A stretch of DNA of 62,809 nucleotides from NCBI GenBank assembly GCA_018398765.1, contig JAHBMJ010005893.1, positions 1 to 62,809 of the forward strand, in the 5' to 3' direction. Shown here piece by piece: positions 32,601-49,141 of this stretch. Both the position numbers and the translations under genes were made by a program. Every line of letters starts with the position of its first letter. The stretch's first letter is position 1. Under the pieces are notes generated by a model that was not told the DNA's origin, did not search any database, and was given only the letters and a program-made list of their open reading frames with translations. The DNA comes from Chromera velia (Eukaryota > Sar > Chromeraceae).

Positions 32601-35600
32601 CATGAAGAAGAGAGAACGAAACCATATAGTCTGTCTGTCTGTCTGTCTGTCTGTCTGTTCTTTCTTTCTTTTTGTCTGTTGTGTTCATGAAGAAAAGGAG
32701 GGAGAAGAAGAAGAAACATATAGTCTGTCTGTCTGTCTTTCTGTGTGTCTGTGTGTCTGAGAGAGAAACATATAGTCAGTCTGACTGAAAGGGAGAAGAA
32801 GAAACATAGTCTCTCTGTCTGTCTGTCTAGTGCTGCTGAATTGGTTCTGTCACTGCAACTCCAAAGAAAAAAACGTCAATGGTCGTTCTCGCACAAATGC
32901 TGTGTGGATGCGAATTCTTGGCCTCTCTCCCCCTATGTGTGTGTCTCTCTGTGTGTGTGTGTGTGTGTGTGTGTCTGTGCAGAGTTCTCGCTCAATGCAG
33001 GGAAGCTGGGTCTCCTTCTGTCCTCTTTTCCCGCGGGGCCTGAGTTTCTTGAGACTCTCAGGGGGGGTGAGTCACGAGGCTCCCTTGCGAGGTTCCTTGA
33101 TTCCATTTTTGTGCTGCGACCTTTCGTGCACTTGCTGTGCTGCCTGGTTCTCTTGCTACGTCCTTCTCTTTAGTTGTCTTTTTGGTCTCTCGGGCGTTTC
33201 TCCCGATTTTCTCCAAATGGAGAACTTCCAAATGAAGAGTATGAGTGTCCGTCATGCCCTCAGAACTCTTTTCTAATGGATTTGCATACCCTAAAAAAGC
33301 TTTTTGCACCCTTCCCATTGCAGGCCCACATGTGTGCAAGGGCACGTGTCTGTCCGTGCTCAACAAATTCCTCCAGAGCCTCCGGGTGGGGGTGGGGGGA
33401 CTCGGGGGAGCGGTCTCTGCCTCCTTGAAGACTCTGAATCTCTCGAGTGAGTCCAGGGGAAAACATGTGGGAGTTTGGTGTGTATTTGAAGACCCTGAAT
33501 CTCTAGCTCTCTTCGGTCCACTGCTGGGAATCACGGCGGTCCGTGGCCGTACACATGCACGGCCGCATGCATACACGCTGCTGCCCATGGAGTGATTTAT
33601 GGTTTTTGTGTACGGAAGCGCGGTCTTTTGGGTGTTTCATGCGTGTTTGCCATGACAAGCATCTTTCATGAACGACTCTGAAAAAAAACTATCAGAGCTC
33701 CTCTATGCAATTTGCCCATGCAGGCACATACCTTTTCTGTTCAAAAGCAGTTGGTGGTTTGTAGCTTCTTTGTCTGTCCACCTGCTTATCCGTCTGTCTG
33801 CCTGCGCACCTCCTTCTCTCTCTCCCTCTGTGTGTGGGGTGGGGGGGAGGTGGGTGGTGCGTTTATTGTGGGTCGTTGTCTTTCTGTGAAATGTAAGAAG
33901 AAGAAAGCGGAGCACACAGCATGCATTTCTTTTTGACTACATCGACCTGTGAAAAGAGCGTCGACATTTATAAAACCAATGCGTCGCAAGGAAACAAATT
34001 TGTACGTTGGCTATCTCTGAGACGAGTCTTCTATCCCTGAGGCACCCTGACTGACGGGGGGCGAGGCAAGAAAACATATGTGCAGCTAGTCTGTCTGTCC
34101 ATGCAGTGGCCGCATGACTGTTTCCGTCTCCCTTGGACGGATCCGGCCATCCATTCCTTCCTACGCTTGGTCCTTGAACAAACTCTGGTTCTTTCTTTCG
34201 TCCCCTTCCTCTCTCTTGTGCAGAGTGTGACCTGAGTGACGCAGCAGGCGCGACACTTCTTCACTCTCTGCCGACCTCTCTGGAATATCTGGATTTGAAT
34301 GGTGGGTGCATGTATCGTTCTTTCTTCAGTTAGCCTTCGCCCTTCCATCAATCTGTTTTGCTCAGCCGTCTGTGGCTTTCTCTGTCGCTTTCTCCCCCGC
34401 CCCCGTCTTTAGCTATCTCGCTCCTTTTGCCGTCTTTGCTCAGCTGCTGCCAGCAATGAAGAGGAAATGATGACAGCCTCAGAACCCTTCACTTGATCAC
34501 TGTGTCTGACCTTTGTGACACTGTACGGATGCAGACAATCGTCTTCGATCGCAGAGCATGGAAGCCCTCAGGTCCGCATTCAGTGACGGCACTCTCTCGA
34601 AGCTTCTGGGCCTGGATGTCAGCAACAACCCTCTGGGCCCCTCCGGAGTGGCGACGCTGGCAAGCGGACTGTCCGCTTCCGAGCGGGCACTTCCTCTGCA
34701 GTCCCTCAAACTGAGCAAGACAGTAGCCAAGGCAGAGGGGGTGAAGGCGCTGAGCGTGCCTTTGAAGGAAGGGAAGGCACCCTCTCTGCAGGTGCTGGAC
34801 TTGGGGGGCAACGACATGAGGGCAGAGGGGGTGGGGGGGTTGGCGGGGGCGGTGGGGGCAGGGACCCTCTCGTGCCTGAGGGTCCTTATTTTGAAAATGA
34901 ATTGTCTTGCAAGGAGATCAAGTGATGGAAGCTGGGAGTTCTGTGGTCTCTCAGATCTCTTTTCCCATCAGTTCCCTTCCTTGCAGGAGCTAGACCTGAG
35001 TGAGAACTTCCTTGAAGGCAATAGGAATGGCCACAGCGCAGTTCTGATGATCGGAGAGGCGCTGGGTGAGGGGCGGTTGCCGGCAGTGCGAACGTTGAAT
35101 CTTCTTGACACGCACATGCGTGAGGCAGACCTGACTGCCGTCTGCACAGCCCTCTTAGCAGGCAGGGCCCCCCATGTCAAATCCCTCCACTTTCCCCGGT
35201 CATACGTCGCCAGCTGTCAAGCACTTGCGTCCGCCGTCGACGCTGGTAATTTGGCAGAACTGCGAGACGTGACGTTCAGTAACCACTTTTCAGAGGGTTT
35301 GGGTGTTGTTACACGGAGCATTGTGAGTGGTAAAACTGTCTCTCTGAGAACTCTGAAGATTGAGACAAGGAGTTCCCGTGATCTTGAATTAATTCGAACA
35401 CAGGTCGATGAGGTTTTGGGGGGGTTGGCAGAGGGATTGAGGAAGGGTGGGTTGCGTCTACTCGAAAAACTGGTTTTGGATTTTGAAGCTGGCGAACGTG
35501 TCCAATCTGGTCAAATGAGTGAGTTCGGAAGGGCACTGGGGGTCGGGGGGATGTCTCGTCTGCGAAGCTTATCGCCTTCATGGGCTGAGGAAGGGGATGA

Positions 35601-36960
35601 GGGGGTAGGGGCCCTTGCAGAGGGTCTGGGGTCGGGGGGCCTTGTGTCCCTTGAGGAGCTGTGTCTTAGATTGTCGTGTGGGCACGGGGAAGGGAACGGT
35701 TGCAGAGAGTTGGGGGAAGTGTTGAGCAGTGGAAAGTTGTCATCCCTTCGAAAGTTGCTGTTGAAATGGAATGTTGAGAAATGCCTGGAGAGGTTGGTAG
35801 AGGGACTAGAGGTAGGGTCTCTGTCTGAAGAGGTCTCAGTAGACCTCATTTTGTCCCCTGACATGGAATATGCCGATGGATCAACGGCTATAAAAGCTCT
35901 TGCTGCCCTTATCCGTTCAGGAAAGTTAAGAGGCCTCCGAAAACTCCGATTTGATTTACCGAAATTTGCTCTACGCTTTCTGACTGTGTGCGACAAGGTG
36001 GGGGATGCCCCTTCTGTTCTAGGTGAAGCCTTGACCCATGGGGGGGGGGAAGGGGGAACAGCGGTATTGCTACAGGGTTTTGAAGAGCTTGAGATAGACT
36101 GCCATGGGTTCAAAGTTGGGACCGGGCTTGACGGTCTCTTCAGGGGCATTGCATCTGGGGGGGATTGTCTTCCCTCTCTGTATACAATCTCTGTCTCAAA
36201 CCTCTATCCGCGCGATGCTGCTGCTGCCTCCCCACTTGCAGAATGCATCAGAAAAGGAAAATTTCCGCGTCTCCGAAATTTGCACTTTCCCTTGAAGTTC
36301 TGCCCCGACCATCTCAGTTCCTTTTCCGCCCGACATAGGGGCACGATGCAGGCCCTCGCCCATGGTCTCCGTTCCCCCCACGCAAAGTCTCTAAGAAGTC
36401 TGAGCTTGCCGTTGGAAGAAAGGGAGGGGGGTGTACTCTACCGTGCAGAAGCACAGGTTGTACAGATCAGAGCCCTCGCGGAGGCTTTCAAATCCGGGCA
36501 GCTCACAGGTCTGGAACAGCTGAGCTTTCAGGGAGACCTATGCACCGACAGCCTGCTTGTTCTTTCTGATGGGTTAGGGAGTGGGAAGCTGCGGTCTCTC
36601 CGTTCTCTTCACTTAAAGAATGTGCCGTTGCATGGTGACGGAAGTAAGTCCGCTCTCTGCCAGGCTCTGTCTGCAGAGAAGATGCCAGAGCTGCGGCATC
36701 TTATGCTCGACACAGTGAGTAGTGACGGTCTGAAAAAGCTGACTGAAACGTGGGTCTGTTCGACCCCTCCCCCCCTGGAGACCCTCGATTTGTCGCGTTC
36801 AGCTGTTGGAGATGAGGGGATCATGGCTCTGGTCTCGGTTGCAAAGATGGGACGGCTCCCCTTCTTAAAAGATGTCCGGGTCAGATATGGCAAAGGTAGC
36901 ACCATAAAGACGGTGATTGAAGCAGTCTTCCCCCACACTGTCCACTCAGCAACATTCTGA
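29632..36960 (+). CDS. Large ribonuclease-inhibitor-type LRR protein
   Basis: Eight exons join in phase: 29632-29680, 29743-29837, 30085-30156, 30302-30341, 32983-33066, 33324-33446, 34224-34301 and 34535-36960, giving 988 residues. Repeats run from about residue 80 to the end, for example LRDLDLSEFSLNAGKLGLLL, LKTLNLSKCDLSDAAGATLL, LEYLDLNDNRLRSQSMEAL and LLGLDVSNNPLGPSGVATLA. The 27-29-residue alternation of strand and helix is the ribonuclease-inhibitor kind. Splice junctions in exons 4-8 fall just after the LDLS/LNLS strand, so each small exon is about one repeat. The last exon is 2.4 kb without introns. No signal peptide, membrane segment, NACHT domain or kinase domain is visible. The role is probably protein binding; the partner is unknown. 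Intron 4 (30342-32982) is full of repeats. Confidence 0.82.
30781..30910. repeat. Two GTTCATGAAG-type units with TGTC microsatellite
   Basis: Two copies of a unit containing AAAAGGAGGGAGAAGAAGAA followed by GAAACATATAGTCTGTC sit next to TCTG/TGCC microsatellite. Related units recur at 32391-32440, 32598-32636 and 32687-32735 in the same intron. Confidence 0.8.
30950..31528 (+). pseudogene. Frame with C2H2-like zinc finger inside the LRR intron (transposon fragment or nested gene)
   Basis: In one plus-strand frame the intron reads WKCQKCQATFLAKRGLITHQ then THPNGKKKC, starting at 31052. The spacing is C-x2-C-x12-H-x2-H. A Ser/Pro-rich linker follows, coherent only if the frame shifts near the CTC repeat at 31316-31350. 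Single finger plus Ser/Pro-rich linker is reminiscent of N-termini of retrotransposon proteins. No reverse transcriptase follows. The exons on either side fit the LRR protein without it, so it is not part of that product. Confidence 0.35.
32055..32347. repeat. Duplicated ~80-bp block separated by TTTC/TTCC microsatellite
   Basis: Copies at about 32055-32137 and 32266-32347 share GGAGAGGCAAGGGGCGCT and CTCACCTTTCGGGCCCCCTG. Between them is a TTTC/TTCC/TCTG run (32160-32265). Both copies are inside LRR intron 4. Confidence 0.85.
32391..32820. repeat. Cluster of GTTCATGAAG-type units in LRR intron 4
   Basis: Units at 32391-32440, 32598-32636 and 32687-32735, plus shorter derivatives to 32805, each end in ATATAGTCTGTC and run into TGTC microsatellite. 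They match the pair at 30781-30870. Confidence 0.8.
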
Positions 36961-37320
36961 CTAATTCTGGCATAGGTTCTGCATAAACCCATGCATATAA
37001 TTGCGTCAATGACTAAAAGGTCAATGATGTCATCTAGGTAGCAAGGCCGCAGCCTAGGCTACATGATCAGTGGTCATAGTCCGAGCTAGATTCTCAGGAG
37101 TTAGTGGCTCAGTCTAGGATCGATTCAGTTAAATCAGTTCTAGAAAATAAACTAGAATCACAAGTAGAATTAGTTCAAAATAATTAAATAAATAAATACT
37201 GCATGCATGGGCGGGAAGCCAATCCTCCAAAGATAAATCCTAATCCAAGGGACTAAGTAGTAATCCTAAATTGATAATTGATTCGATCCTAATCCTAATT
37301 TTAATGGTAATATCACATTT
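36961..37320. other. Short intergenic DNA before the LTR element
   Basis: AT-rich, ending in the ATTT target duplication (37317-37320). No coding signal. Confidence 0.5.
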
Positions 37321-37797
37321 TGTGGAGTCCTACCCTGTGGTGCCGCCCTCTGGACCCTCACATACGCTATATCTGAATGAGCCCGCGTGCCGACGCCAGG
37401 CTCCGCCGCCGCGCTTTGTTTCGTACGTATCGCGCGCGTCGATCAAAATTGTTGAAATCGATCGAGTCTGACCTTCGTATTCAAGCATGCAACATGTTAC
37501 TCAAGCAACGGATAGCATCGTTTGAGTCTGATGTCTGTTTACCATAGATCAAGAGAGATCGAGAGTCTGAGAGAGAGGAATGAGTAGAAACTATGCATGA
37601 TAGAATGCATCCAGCTGATTGGAATCCCACTGGGAGATCGCGTTAGCACTTAAACTAATATAGAGCCAAACCTCTTGTAAAGTGTTGCTTGAGTGAGTGT
37701 TGCTCACGTTCCTTCTCTAGATCTTCCCTAAGGTTCTTGTCCTCGCTTTACCTTCTGTCTGGACGCCATAAGGTGGCCGGACAGGGGGGACAAAGCA
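37321..37797 (+). repeat. Left LTR
   Basis: 477 bp, TG...CA ends, preceded by ATTT. About 98% identical by eye to the right LTR at 40178-40654. Confidence 0.9.
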
Positions 37798-38769
37798 TTG
37801 TAGTGAACGCTCAGCTCGATGAGTGTCGACTTTCATATACCTTCTGTGATAGAGATCAGATCTTCCTTTTGCGCAACAGTTGAAAGCCGATTGCAACGAT
37901 ATGGGCACGGTCAGGCAAAGACCGTGAGTAGGGGAATTCAGCGTCCCCTTGCGTCCCAAGCTGCCTGGAATCCTCTTTTGGAGATCTCTTTTGAGTCCGA
38001 TCCTGGACTTTGCCTTTGTCCTTGGGTGGAGAGCCCAAAGATTGTTGGAGGTCGCCAAAGCCGATGGTGGAGACGTTGCTTGGTGTTGCTCGGACTTTCG
38101 AGGAGCTTGACTTCATTGAGACCGCCGCCTACAAGCAGATCGCAATTCAAACGGCCAGTAGAGTGCTTGTCTTATGCCTTTTGATTCTGTAACTGTCTCC
38201 GTCTTCCAGATGGGTGTCGGCTGATCACCTTCACTTGTCTTTGCTGTTGGTTGCTTGCTTGTCTGCGAGAGGCCGACCACCTTCGTGGCTTGCAAANTCT
38301 AGGTCTGTCTGGACTGGTCCTCCAAAAGCGTCCAAACACAAGAAGACGCCCTTTGCCTCTCCATGTGTCTGCAATGCTGCCGTTTTCTTCCGAGAGAGAG
38401 CTTGTCGTTTCTGGCTGTCTGGCTATCGCGTAGATCATTCAATGAGTGGCGGTTCGATCGGGTGNNNNGTTCGATCGGGTGCGCGAGACTCTGCATGCAT
38501 GTTAAACAGACAGAAGGGACAGGTGGCGGCGTACCACATGGAACAACGCAGTGACGGCCGGTGTGCCAGCCGGGGAAGGCCTTCTGCTCTGGGACCCCGA
38601 TGCGGCGAGCCTGGAGTAGGAAGGAGGGGGAAGTAAGGAAGGGGTACAAAATGATATCGAGCCTGCCCTCGACGGCAAGAGAGGCAGAAGGGTCGCGGCA
38701 GACCTACTGAGAGACAGAGTAGGGCACACGGCAGCTGCCGCCTCATCTCTCGCCGGCGCCGGCAAAATT

Positions 38770-38912
38770 TTTAACAGGGATCGGGAAGGGCAAAGCGGGT
38801 CATGGGGGAAGGGGGAGAAGGGGGGACAATGGGGAAGGGGGGAGAGGGAGGGAAAGGGGGGGAAAGAGGGGGAGAGGGGGGTTGCTTCGGGGTGGGGGGG
38901 GCGAATCGAATC
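38770..38912. repeat. G-rich tract inside the LTR element
   Basis: Repeated runs of four to eight G (GGGGGAAGGGGGAGAAGGGG and similar) over about 140 bp on the plus strand. This could form G-quadruplexes in the element's RNA. Confidence 0.8.
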
Positions 38913-39744
38913 GAGGCTGGCCGAGAGCATGCGAAGTACTAGCGACTGAGTGTGACTGGAGCATCTTTTGTCTGAAGTTGAGAGTTCATGTGTCGAAAGG
39001 AGCAGCAAAGGGATGAAACAAGACAGAAAGAAGAGACGAGATAAAAAGAAACCAGCGGGGCAGTCTGCAATGTGTCCGGTCCCTTCCCTCCCTCCCTTTA
39101 TGCAGCCGCTGACATGCGCAAAATGTATTTATGCTCGACGAGACGGCCGACCCCTTCTATTAACGAGAACTCGAAGTCGATCGCCTACCCCTATGTCAGC
39201 TACATATAAAACGCGGGCAGAGGACTGCCTGATTGTCGCCGCTATATGCTTATGCCCACGCATGCCCACGACTGCCTGTGACCGCCCTTGCGCCCCTGTA
39301 CTGAACTTGGGGGGGGAGTGAGCTCATTGCAAAGCTGAGCATCAAAGAGGCAGACTGCGAGAGCAACAAGCCGAGCGCCGCATGTGCCGCACATTTGGAA
39401 CTTCTGGAGCTCTTTTTGGAAGAGTGACCTTTCTTCTCTCTCGGCTTCTCTTCTTTGCATGTGGCTTGGGAGTCAGACCCCTCATGTAGCTGAGAGCACG
39501 AGCACACGAGGGGGTGCTTTCATTCACTGTCTCCTTTTCACTTCCTTCTGCTGCTTTGAAACGTTTCGGGTTATCCCTGGCTTCCTTCTTAATTTAAAAA
39601 AAAGAGACTGGAAGGGGCGGAGAGAAAATGAGTAGAGGAGGAGCAAAAGGAGAAGAAATCTTTAAAGAGATGTCTAGTTCAACGAGAAAAGAAGAAAAAG
39701 CGAGGGGACAGCCCGTGCATGTCTCTGTGTCCGTTCTACATCTT

Positions 39745-39935
39745 CTCCCTGCAGGGGGATGCCGGTGTTTTGGAGGCCCTCTGGGTTCTCTGGGTATCGC
39801 CTCTCCCCCTTGTAGCACGGGAGTTAATGGGGACCTTGGTGGAGCTAGCCGTCTCTACGCGAGCATCTGCGTGGAGCCAGACGGTGTACCGCCAGACGTC
39901 TCCCTCCGATAGGTCTGACCGGCTACCGTTCACGG
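39745..39935 (+). other. Exon-like segment inside the LTR element
   Basis: After a good acceptor (TCTCCCTGCAG) the frame reads GDAGVLEALWVLWVSPLPLV then ARELMGTLVELAVSTRASAW, Leu/Ala-rich and helical, with no stop until after 39935. It may be a captured host gene fragment. I do not recognise it. Confidence 0.2.
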
Positions 39936-40177
39936 CTGTTCATTCGTTGATGTTTGTTATCTTGATTTGCTCTTCCTTACATCTGTCATGATGTGAGGAT
40001 GCTCGAGATTTCATTCCTTCGACTACATGCTTTGAAGTGTTCTATTAGTTGTATGGGTTTACATTATGTCTGATTGATCTTGTTCTTTTGCTCGCCTTTT
40101 TTCCCTTTCTGCGCATGCTCGAATGTGTCTGGCTGATCGCGGGGACGCGATTTTCTTGTCTGTGGCCGGGGGAGATC

Positions 40178-40654
40178 TGTGGAGTCCTACCCTGTGGTGC
40201 CGCCCTCTGGACCCTCACATACGCTATATCTGAATGAGCCCGCGTGCCGACGCCAGGCTCCGCCGCCGCGCTTTATTTCGTACGTGTCGCGCGCGTCGAT
40301 CAAAATTGTTGAAATCGATCGAGTCTGACCTTCGTATTCAAGCATGCAACATGTTACTCAAGCAACGGATAGCATCGTTTGAGTCTGATGTCTATTTACC
40401 ATAGATCAAGAGAGATCGAGAGTCTGAGAGAGAGGAATGAGTAGAAACTGTGCATGATAGAATGCATCCAGCTGATTGGAATCCCACTGGGAGATCGCGT
40501 TAGTGCTTAAACTAATATAGAGCCAAACCTCTTGTAAAGTGTTGTTTGAGTGAGTGTTGCTCACGTTCCTTCTCTAGATCTTCCCTAAGGTTCTTGTCCT
40601 CGCTTTATCTTCTGTCTGGACGCCATAAGGTGGCCGGACAGGGGGGACAAAGCA
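40178..40654 (+). repeat. Right LTR
   Basis: 477 bp, same ends as the left LTR, followed by ATTT (40655-40658). Confidence 0.9.
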
Positions 40655-41705
40655 ATTTACATTACCTAGTATTACATATACTAAAATTATATTTATTAAA
40701 TTGAGTTTTAAAACCACTTTAAAAAACACTTTGCTGTTATATATATGCTCCAGTATATGCTAATAATATAAGGCTAGTGTTGTACGCTATATGCCACTAG
40801 AAATCTAGAACAAAAGTTTTTGAACATTATAAAATTAAAGGCAATATAATCAGAGACGACCTTTAGAAGACAAAACTAAAGATAAAACGGCGACAGTCAC
40901 TTCTAACAGTCTCTAAAGCTAGTTCTAAGGCACCACTAAATCAGTTATCGATCCCCATAGACCAAAGCATGCAAAGCGCAGACAGATTGTTGTTTGTTAG
41001 CGGCCTGGGAAACCAGGCGGGCCACAGGGTGTGGTCTGAGCCTTAGCGATGAGGCATACCCCCCTGCCGTTTGCGGGGGCGACCTCTATAAGACAAAACG
41101 GCGACAGTGCTCTAGGGCACCACTAATCACTTATCACTTAGTGGCTATGAAAAAAATTAAAACCGACCATATGGGTCGGACCCCCCCCCCCCCCNNNNNN
41201 NNNNNNNNNNNNNNNNNNNNNNNNNNCCCCTTCCCCTACCACCTAAGCATCCAGGTCGGACCCCCCTCCCCTCTCTCTAAAGTCCCCACCTCTAGAGTCA
41301 AAAATTATGTTGAACGACTAGTAAAACCTAAGTCAAAAACCCTATCAATTGTTTAATTTAAGAGAAAAAAATATTTTTATTAACTTAGCCTAGGACCTAG
41401 CATTAATTGTCTATATAAGCTAAAACTCATACACTTTTTTGAATTGTATTAAAGGGGCAGGGCACTACAGGTTTTTATGAGGCCCCCGCTAGGGCCACCC
41501 TAGCTGGTAGCGGTAAACTGCATTGGCAAATTGTAATTCGGATGTTACATGAAAACGTGCATTGAAATCTAAGTCAATTTAGATCATTTCTTGGATCCGC
41601 TTTGGGACTGGCAGATCGATTCTCTCATATACAAGACAGTGGGAAAAATAATTTATGATTTCCGACTGTGGGCCTCTAAAGAGCCTACACACACACACAC
41701 ACACA

Positions 41706-41800
<95 letters not shown>

Positions 41801-44800
41801 ACACACATCGAATCAATTCAAATTTTTTTGAAAGTCTTAAAGAAAAGAGAGCAGGTGTAGAAAAGAAACGGTGTTGCATCTCACAGAAGTGACACATCTG
41901 CACACCACCAGGTTGTTGGCATCTCTTGTTTGACCTCTGCTTTGACACTACTAAGCATGGAAATGTAGATACACCGAGATACGCACTACCACTTGTACAT
42001 TCATACACGCACACACACACATACACACACACACATACACACACACACACATACACACATACACACACACACACACACACATACACACACATATATACAC
42101 ACACACATACATACATACACACACATACCTACCTACCTTTGGATGGAAACTCTTCCTCGTACAAGGAATGGACATGTGATGGTTGATACTAAGTAAACGG
42201 AGTGAAGAGAAAACGTCGAAGGTCTGTGCTGCAGCAGTCTATATGCTTGTCTGCATATGTGTGCATCTCCATGAAAATCAACCAATCAGCACAACGGCGA
42301 GCCGAGATTTTAACGCTACAACAAGTAGGTGCCGTACACTTATAGTAAGACACTCCTTAGCTTTCTGGACTTTGGGGAAGCCCTCTCCTTTTTCGAAGGA
42401 TCGGGCACATGCGCGAAACTAACTGATTATTCTGGGGAGGGCAAATCCGCTTCCGGAAAAAAGTTCATTCAAAAAACAAGCAGCACTGCTCTCGGTGTTA
42501 GCAGTTCCGTCTGCACCAGTGAAGGCATAGAAAAGACAAAGACAGATACGTTGGTGTACAACCATATCAAGAAGGAAACATATAGACGGTCTTCTTCTGT
42601 GTTTGGTGGTGGAGACGGTGTAGAGTTCGAACCATTGCTAGAAGGTCGATGTCGAAAAACTATGAAAAACGCGTAGCGAGCTGCCAGGCGGCAGGCTTCT
42701 GTAAAAGATGGGGTCTTCAGAAGTGTGTCCCTTGACTAGATGCCAATGATGAAGTGGCAAGCTTCAGTGGCAGAGCGTGGATGTCGCTGGACGACCATAA
42801 CCTCACTTGTGACTAACCTTTATAAATCTTAGTTCGCCTGAGTTGACATTCTAGTCGATGCGGTCGCTTTTCAAGCTCTTAGACGGCACAAAACGAAGAG
42901 ACAGTACTGTAAAAAGACGATTCTACTGTCTTTGAGGTGTTTAAACGCTCGCCAGTGAGCCAGCTCGGATAGGAGAGCAACAAATTGGCAACTCTGCATG
43001 CTCAGGAGACGGGGTGTGGAAAGACACAGAAAGTTTGAGCCCCTAGGAGTCTCACACACAGAGCATCCCCAAGATTCCGACTCAGGGCTTTAGTAAGGAC
43101 CTCTTAGGGATGAAGATTGGCCACTCTGTTTTCATCGACTTAGCTTCACTTCTGGAAAGCACCAGAAAAGTGAATATGGGTCGGCTATAGCCCCCTCCCC
43201 CCCCCTCCGGGGGGGGTCCGACCCATACGGTCAGTTTAGAGTTTGTTGATGGCCCGTTATATCATAGCACAGTAGCACTTATCACAGTAATGTTACTTAA
43301 TCGAGAAGTAAGGAGAGAGCTAGGGAGAGAGGCTCCCTAAGAGGCTCTAGTGCCGCTCCACTATAGTCACTAGTATGTAGACCAGTATATAGTCAGCACA
43401 CATTCATACATACATCATTCGCTCATACATTTATCGTTCATCGTCAAGACTGATCAAGTCTTGTCTCCTCCCCTGCACATGCACCAACATGCACGTGAAC
43501 ATTCACCTTTAAACAAGCCAAGTTAGACCAAGCCTGCAGTTGCACTATACCCAACCAAACCCACCAAATAACGAGTTGACGAATAAATGTTAAAAAGACT
43601 CTTCACTCCCACGCACAAGCATGCATCGAGCATCGAGACACGACAACACTCTCGCACAAACACGCACATGATGCAATTAAGAATCAGGACACAGTCACGG
43701 GACAGGAACATACATTTACTGACTATTTCTTACCCTCCACGATTATAAAGTTGGCAGGCAGTGCTTTCTTTCCTTCTTCACGCACCCTCTCTGCTCTCTC
43801 CCTCGTGCCCCCCTTCTCTTCCCTCCCCTGCGCATACGAAGACGAAGTCGCTTTACCTTGCAAAGAACGGTCACAAACCTGTTCCTCTCGCGTGACCTTT
43901 CTCATCCATCTTACTTAAATCCTCCGTGCTTCTACCTCTACCAGCCTCCACTTACCGGCATCGCTCACTCACTCACTCACTCTCTCACTCACTCTCCTCC
44001 AGGACTTCCACCCCGCCCCCATCAGGCTGTCCAGACAAAGAAAGGAAGGATTAAAAAAAAGACGTGGATGCAACACGGGAATTTTCTTCTAATTCTTCCT
44101 CTTTCTTTTCTCTTTTCTCCGCCTACTCATGACGACTTCACTTCTGCCTCTCAAAGTCACGCGCAATCCCTTCATCTTCCCTCTGTGCCTAGTGTTTCAG
44201 TCAACCTTCACTTGTTCGGTAGTACAGGAATAAAGAAGAGAGACAAGTCAGGAAGGAGTGAATGGAAAAGAACGGCAGAGCAAGGCAGCCGCCGACCGAC
44301 GGGAAAATAAAAAACGAAAAGTCCCTTCCCTCCGTCCCCTCTCCGCCTCTCCCCCCCCCCATACATGCATACGCCATTATTCCCCCCCCTCCCCTTCAAA
44401 ATCCCTCCCATTTGATGACTACGTTCCTCCACTTCCCTCTGTTGACCCCGACTCGCGGAAGGGACCCAACAGGAAGACAGAAAGAAAATCAGGCAGCCAG
44501 AGAGAGCAGGCAGGGCAAAAGAAAAAAAGCCCTCCGATCCCTCCACACTCCGCCGCCCCTAGCGGCGTTGCGATGTTGCACGCGCATGATAATACCTCCT
44601 CCCTCCATTTTCTTTCTCTCAAGCTGAACTCGACACAAGGTCGGGCTCTGCTTGTCTCGTTCATGCATGCATTCTTTCATTGAGGTTTTGATTAAAGGGA
44701 ACAGCCAGCTGAGACATCTGGATGCACGATCTTACCATTAAGGGAGGACACGCACAGAGGAAGGCACGATAACCTCCCCGGCTGCATGCCCACAAGAGCG

Positions 44801-44850
44801 CAGATCGAGAGACATCGTGCCCTCCACTTCCTTGCATCAGTCCCCCTCCA
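40655..44850. other. Repeat-rich intergenic region with gaps
   Basis: AT-rich to about 41160, then a poly-C tract with an N gap (41195-41226), CA microsatellites (41689-41807 and 42006-42133), and a C/G hairpin at 43190-43225. The word ATGGGTCGGACCCCCC occurs at about 41170 and in inverse orientation at 43205-43230. One plus-strand frame (42329-42676, 115 residues) has ordinary composition but no recognisable motif, so I do not call it a gene. 43730-44850 is probably 3' flank of the minus-strand GGPP synthase. Confidence 0.5.
41689..41807. repeat. CA microsatellite
   Basis: About 118 bp of almost pure CA, with rare AT interruptions. A second CA/TA run is at 42006-42133. Confidence 0.95.

Positions 44851-49141
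<4,291 letters not shown>

Larger units (their letters stand above)
37321..40654 (+). mobile_element. Non-autonomous LTR retrotransposon
   Basis: Two 477-bp direct repeats (37321-37797 and 40178-40654) begin TGTGGAGTCC and end GGACAAAGCA, that is TG...CA. The whole is flanked by ATTT on both sides (37317-37320 and 40655-40658), a 4-bp target duplication. A purine-rich tract (GGCCGGGGGAGA) lies just before the right LTR and sets the plus orientation. The 2.38-kb interior has no reverse transcriptase, integrase or protease frame, so replication would depend on proteins from elsewhere. No standard primer-binding site was recognised after the left LTR (TTGTAGTGAACG). The LTRs differ at about eight positions, all transitions. 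There is a 4-N gap at 38465-38468. Confidence 0.85.

Noticed and set aside
42329-42676. 115-residue plus-strand frame
   Set aside because: Balanced composition but no motif, no splice partners and a repeat-rich setting.
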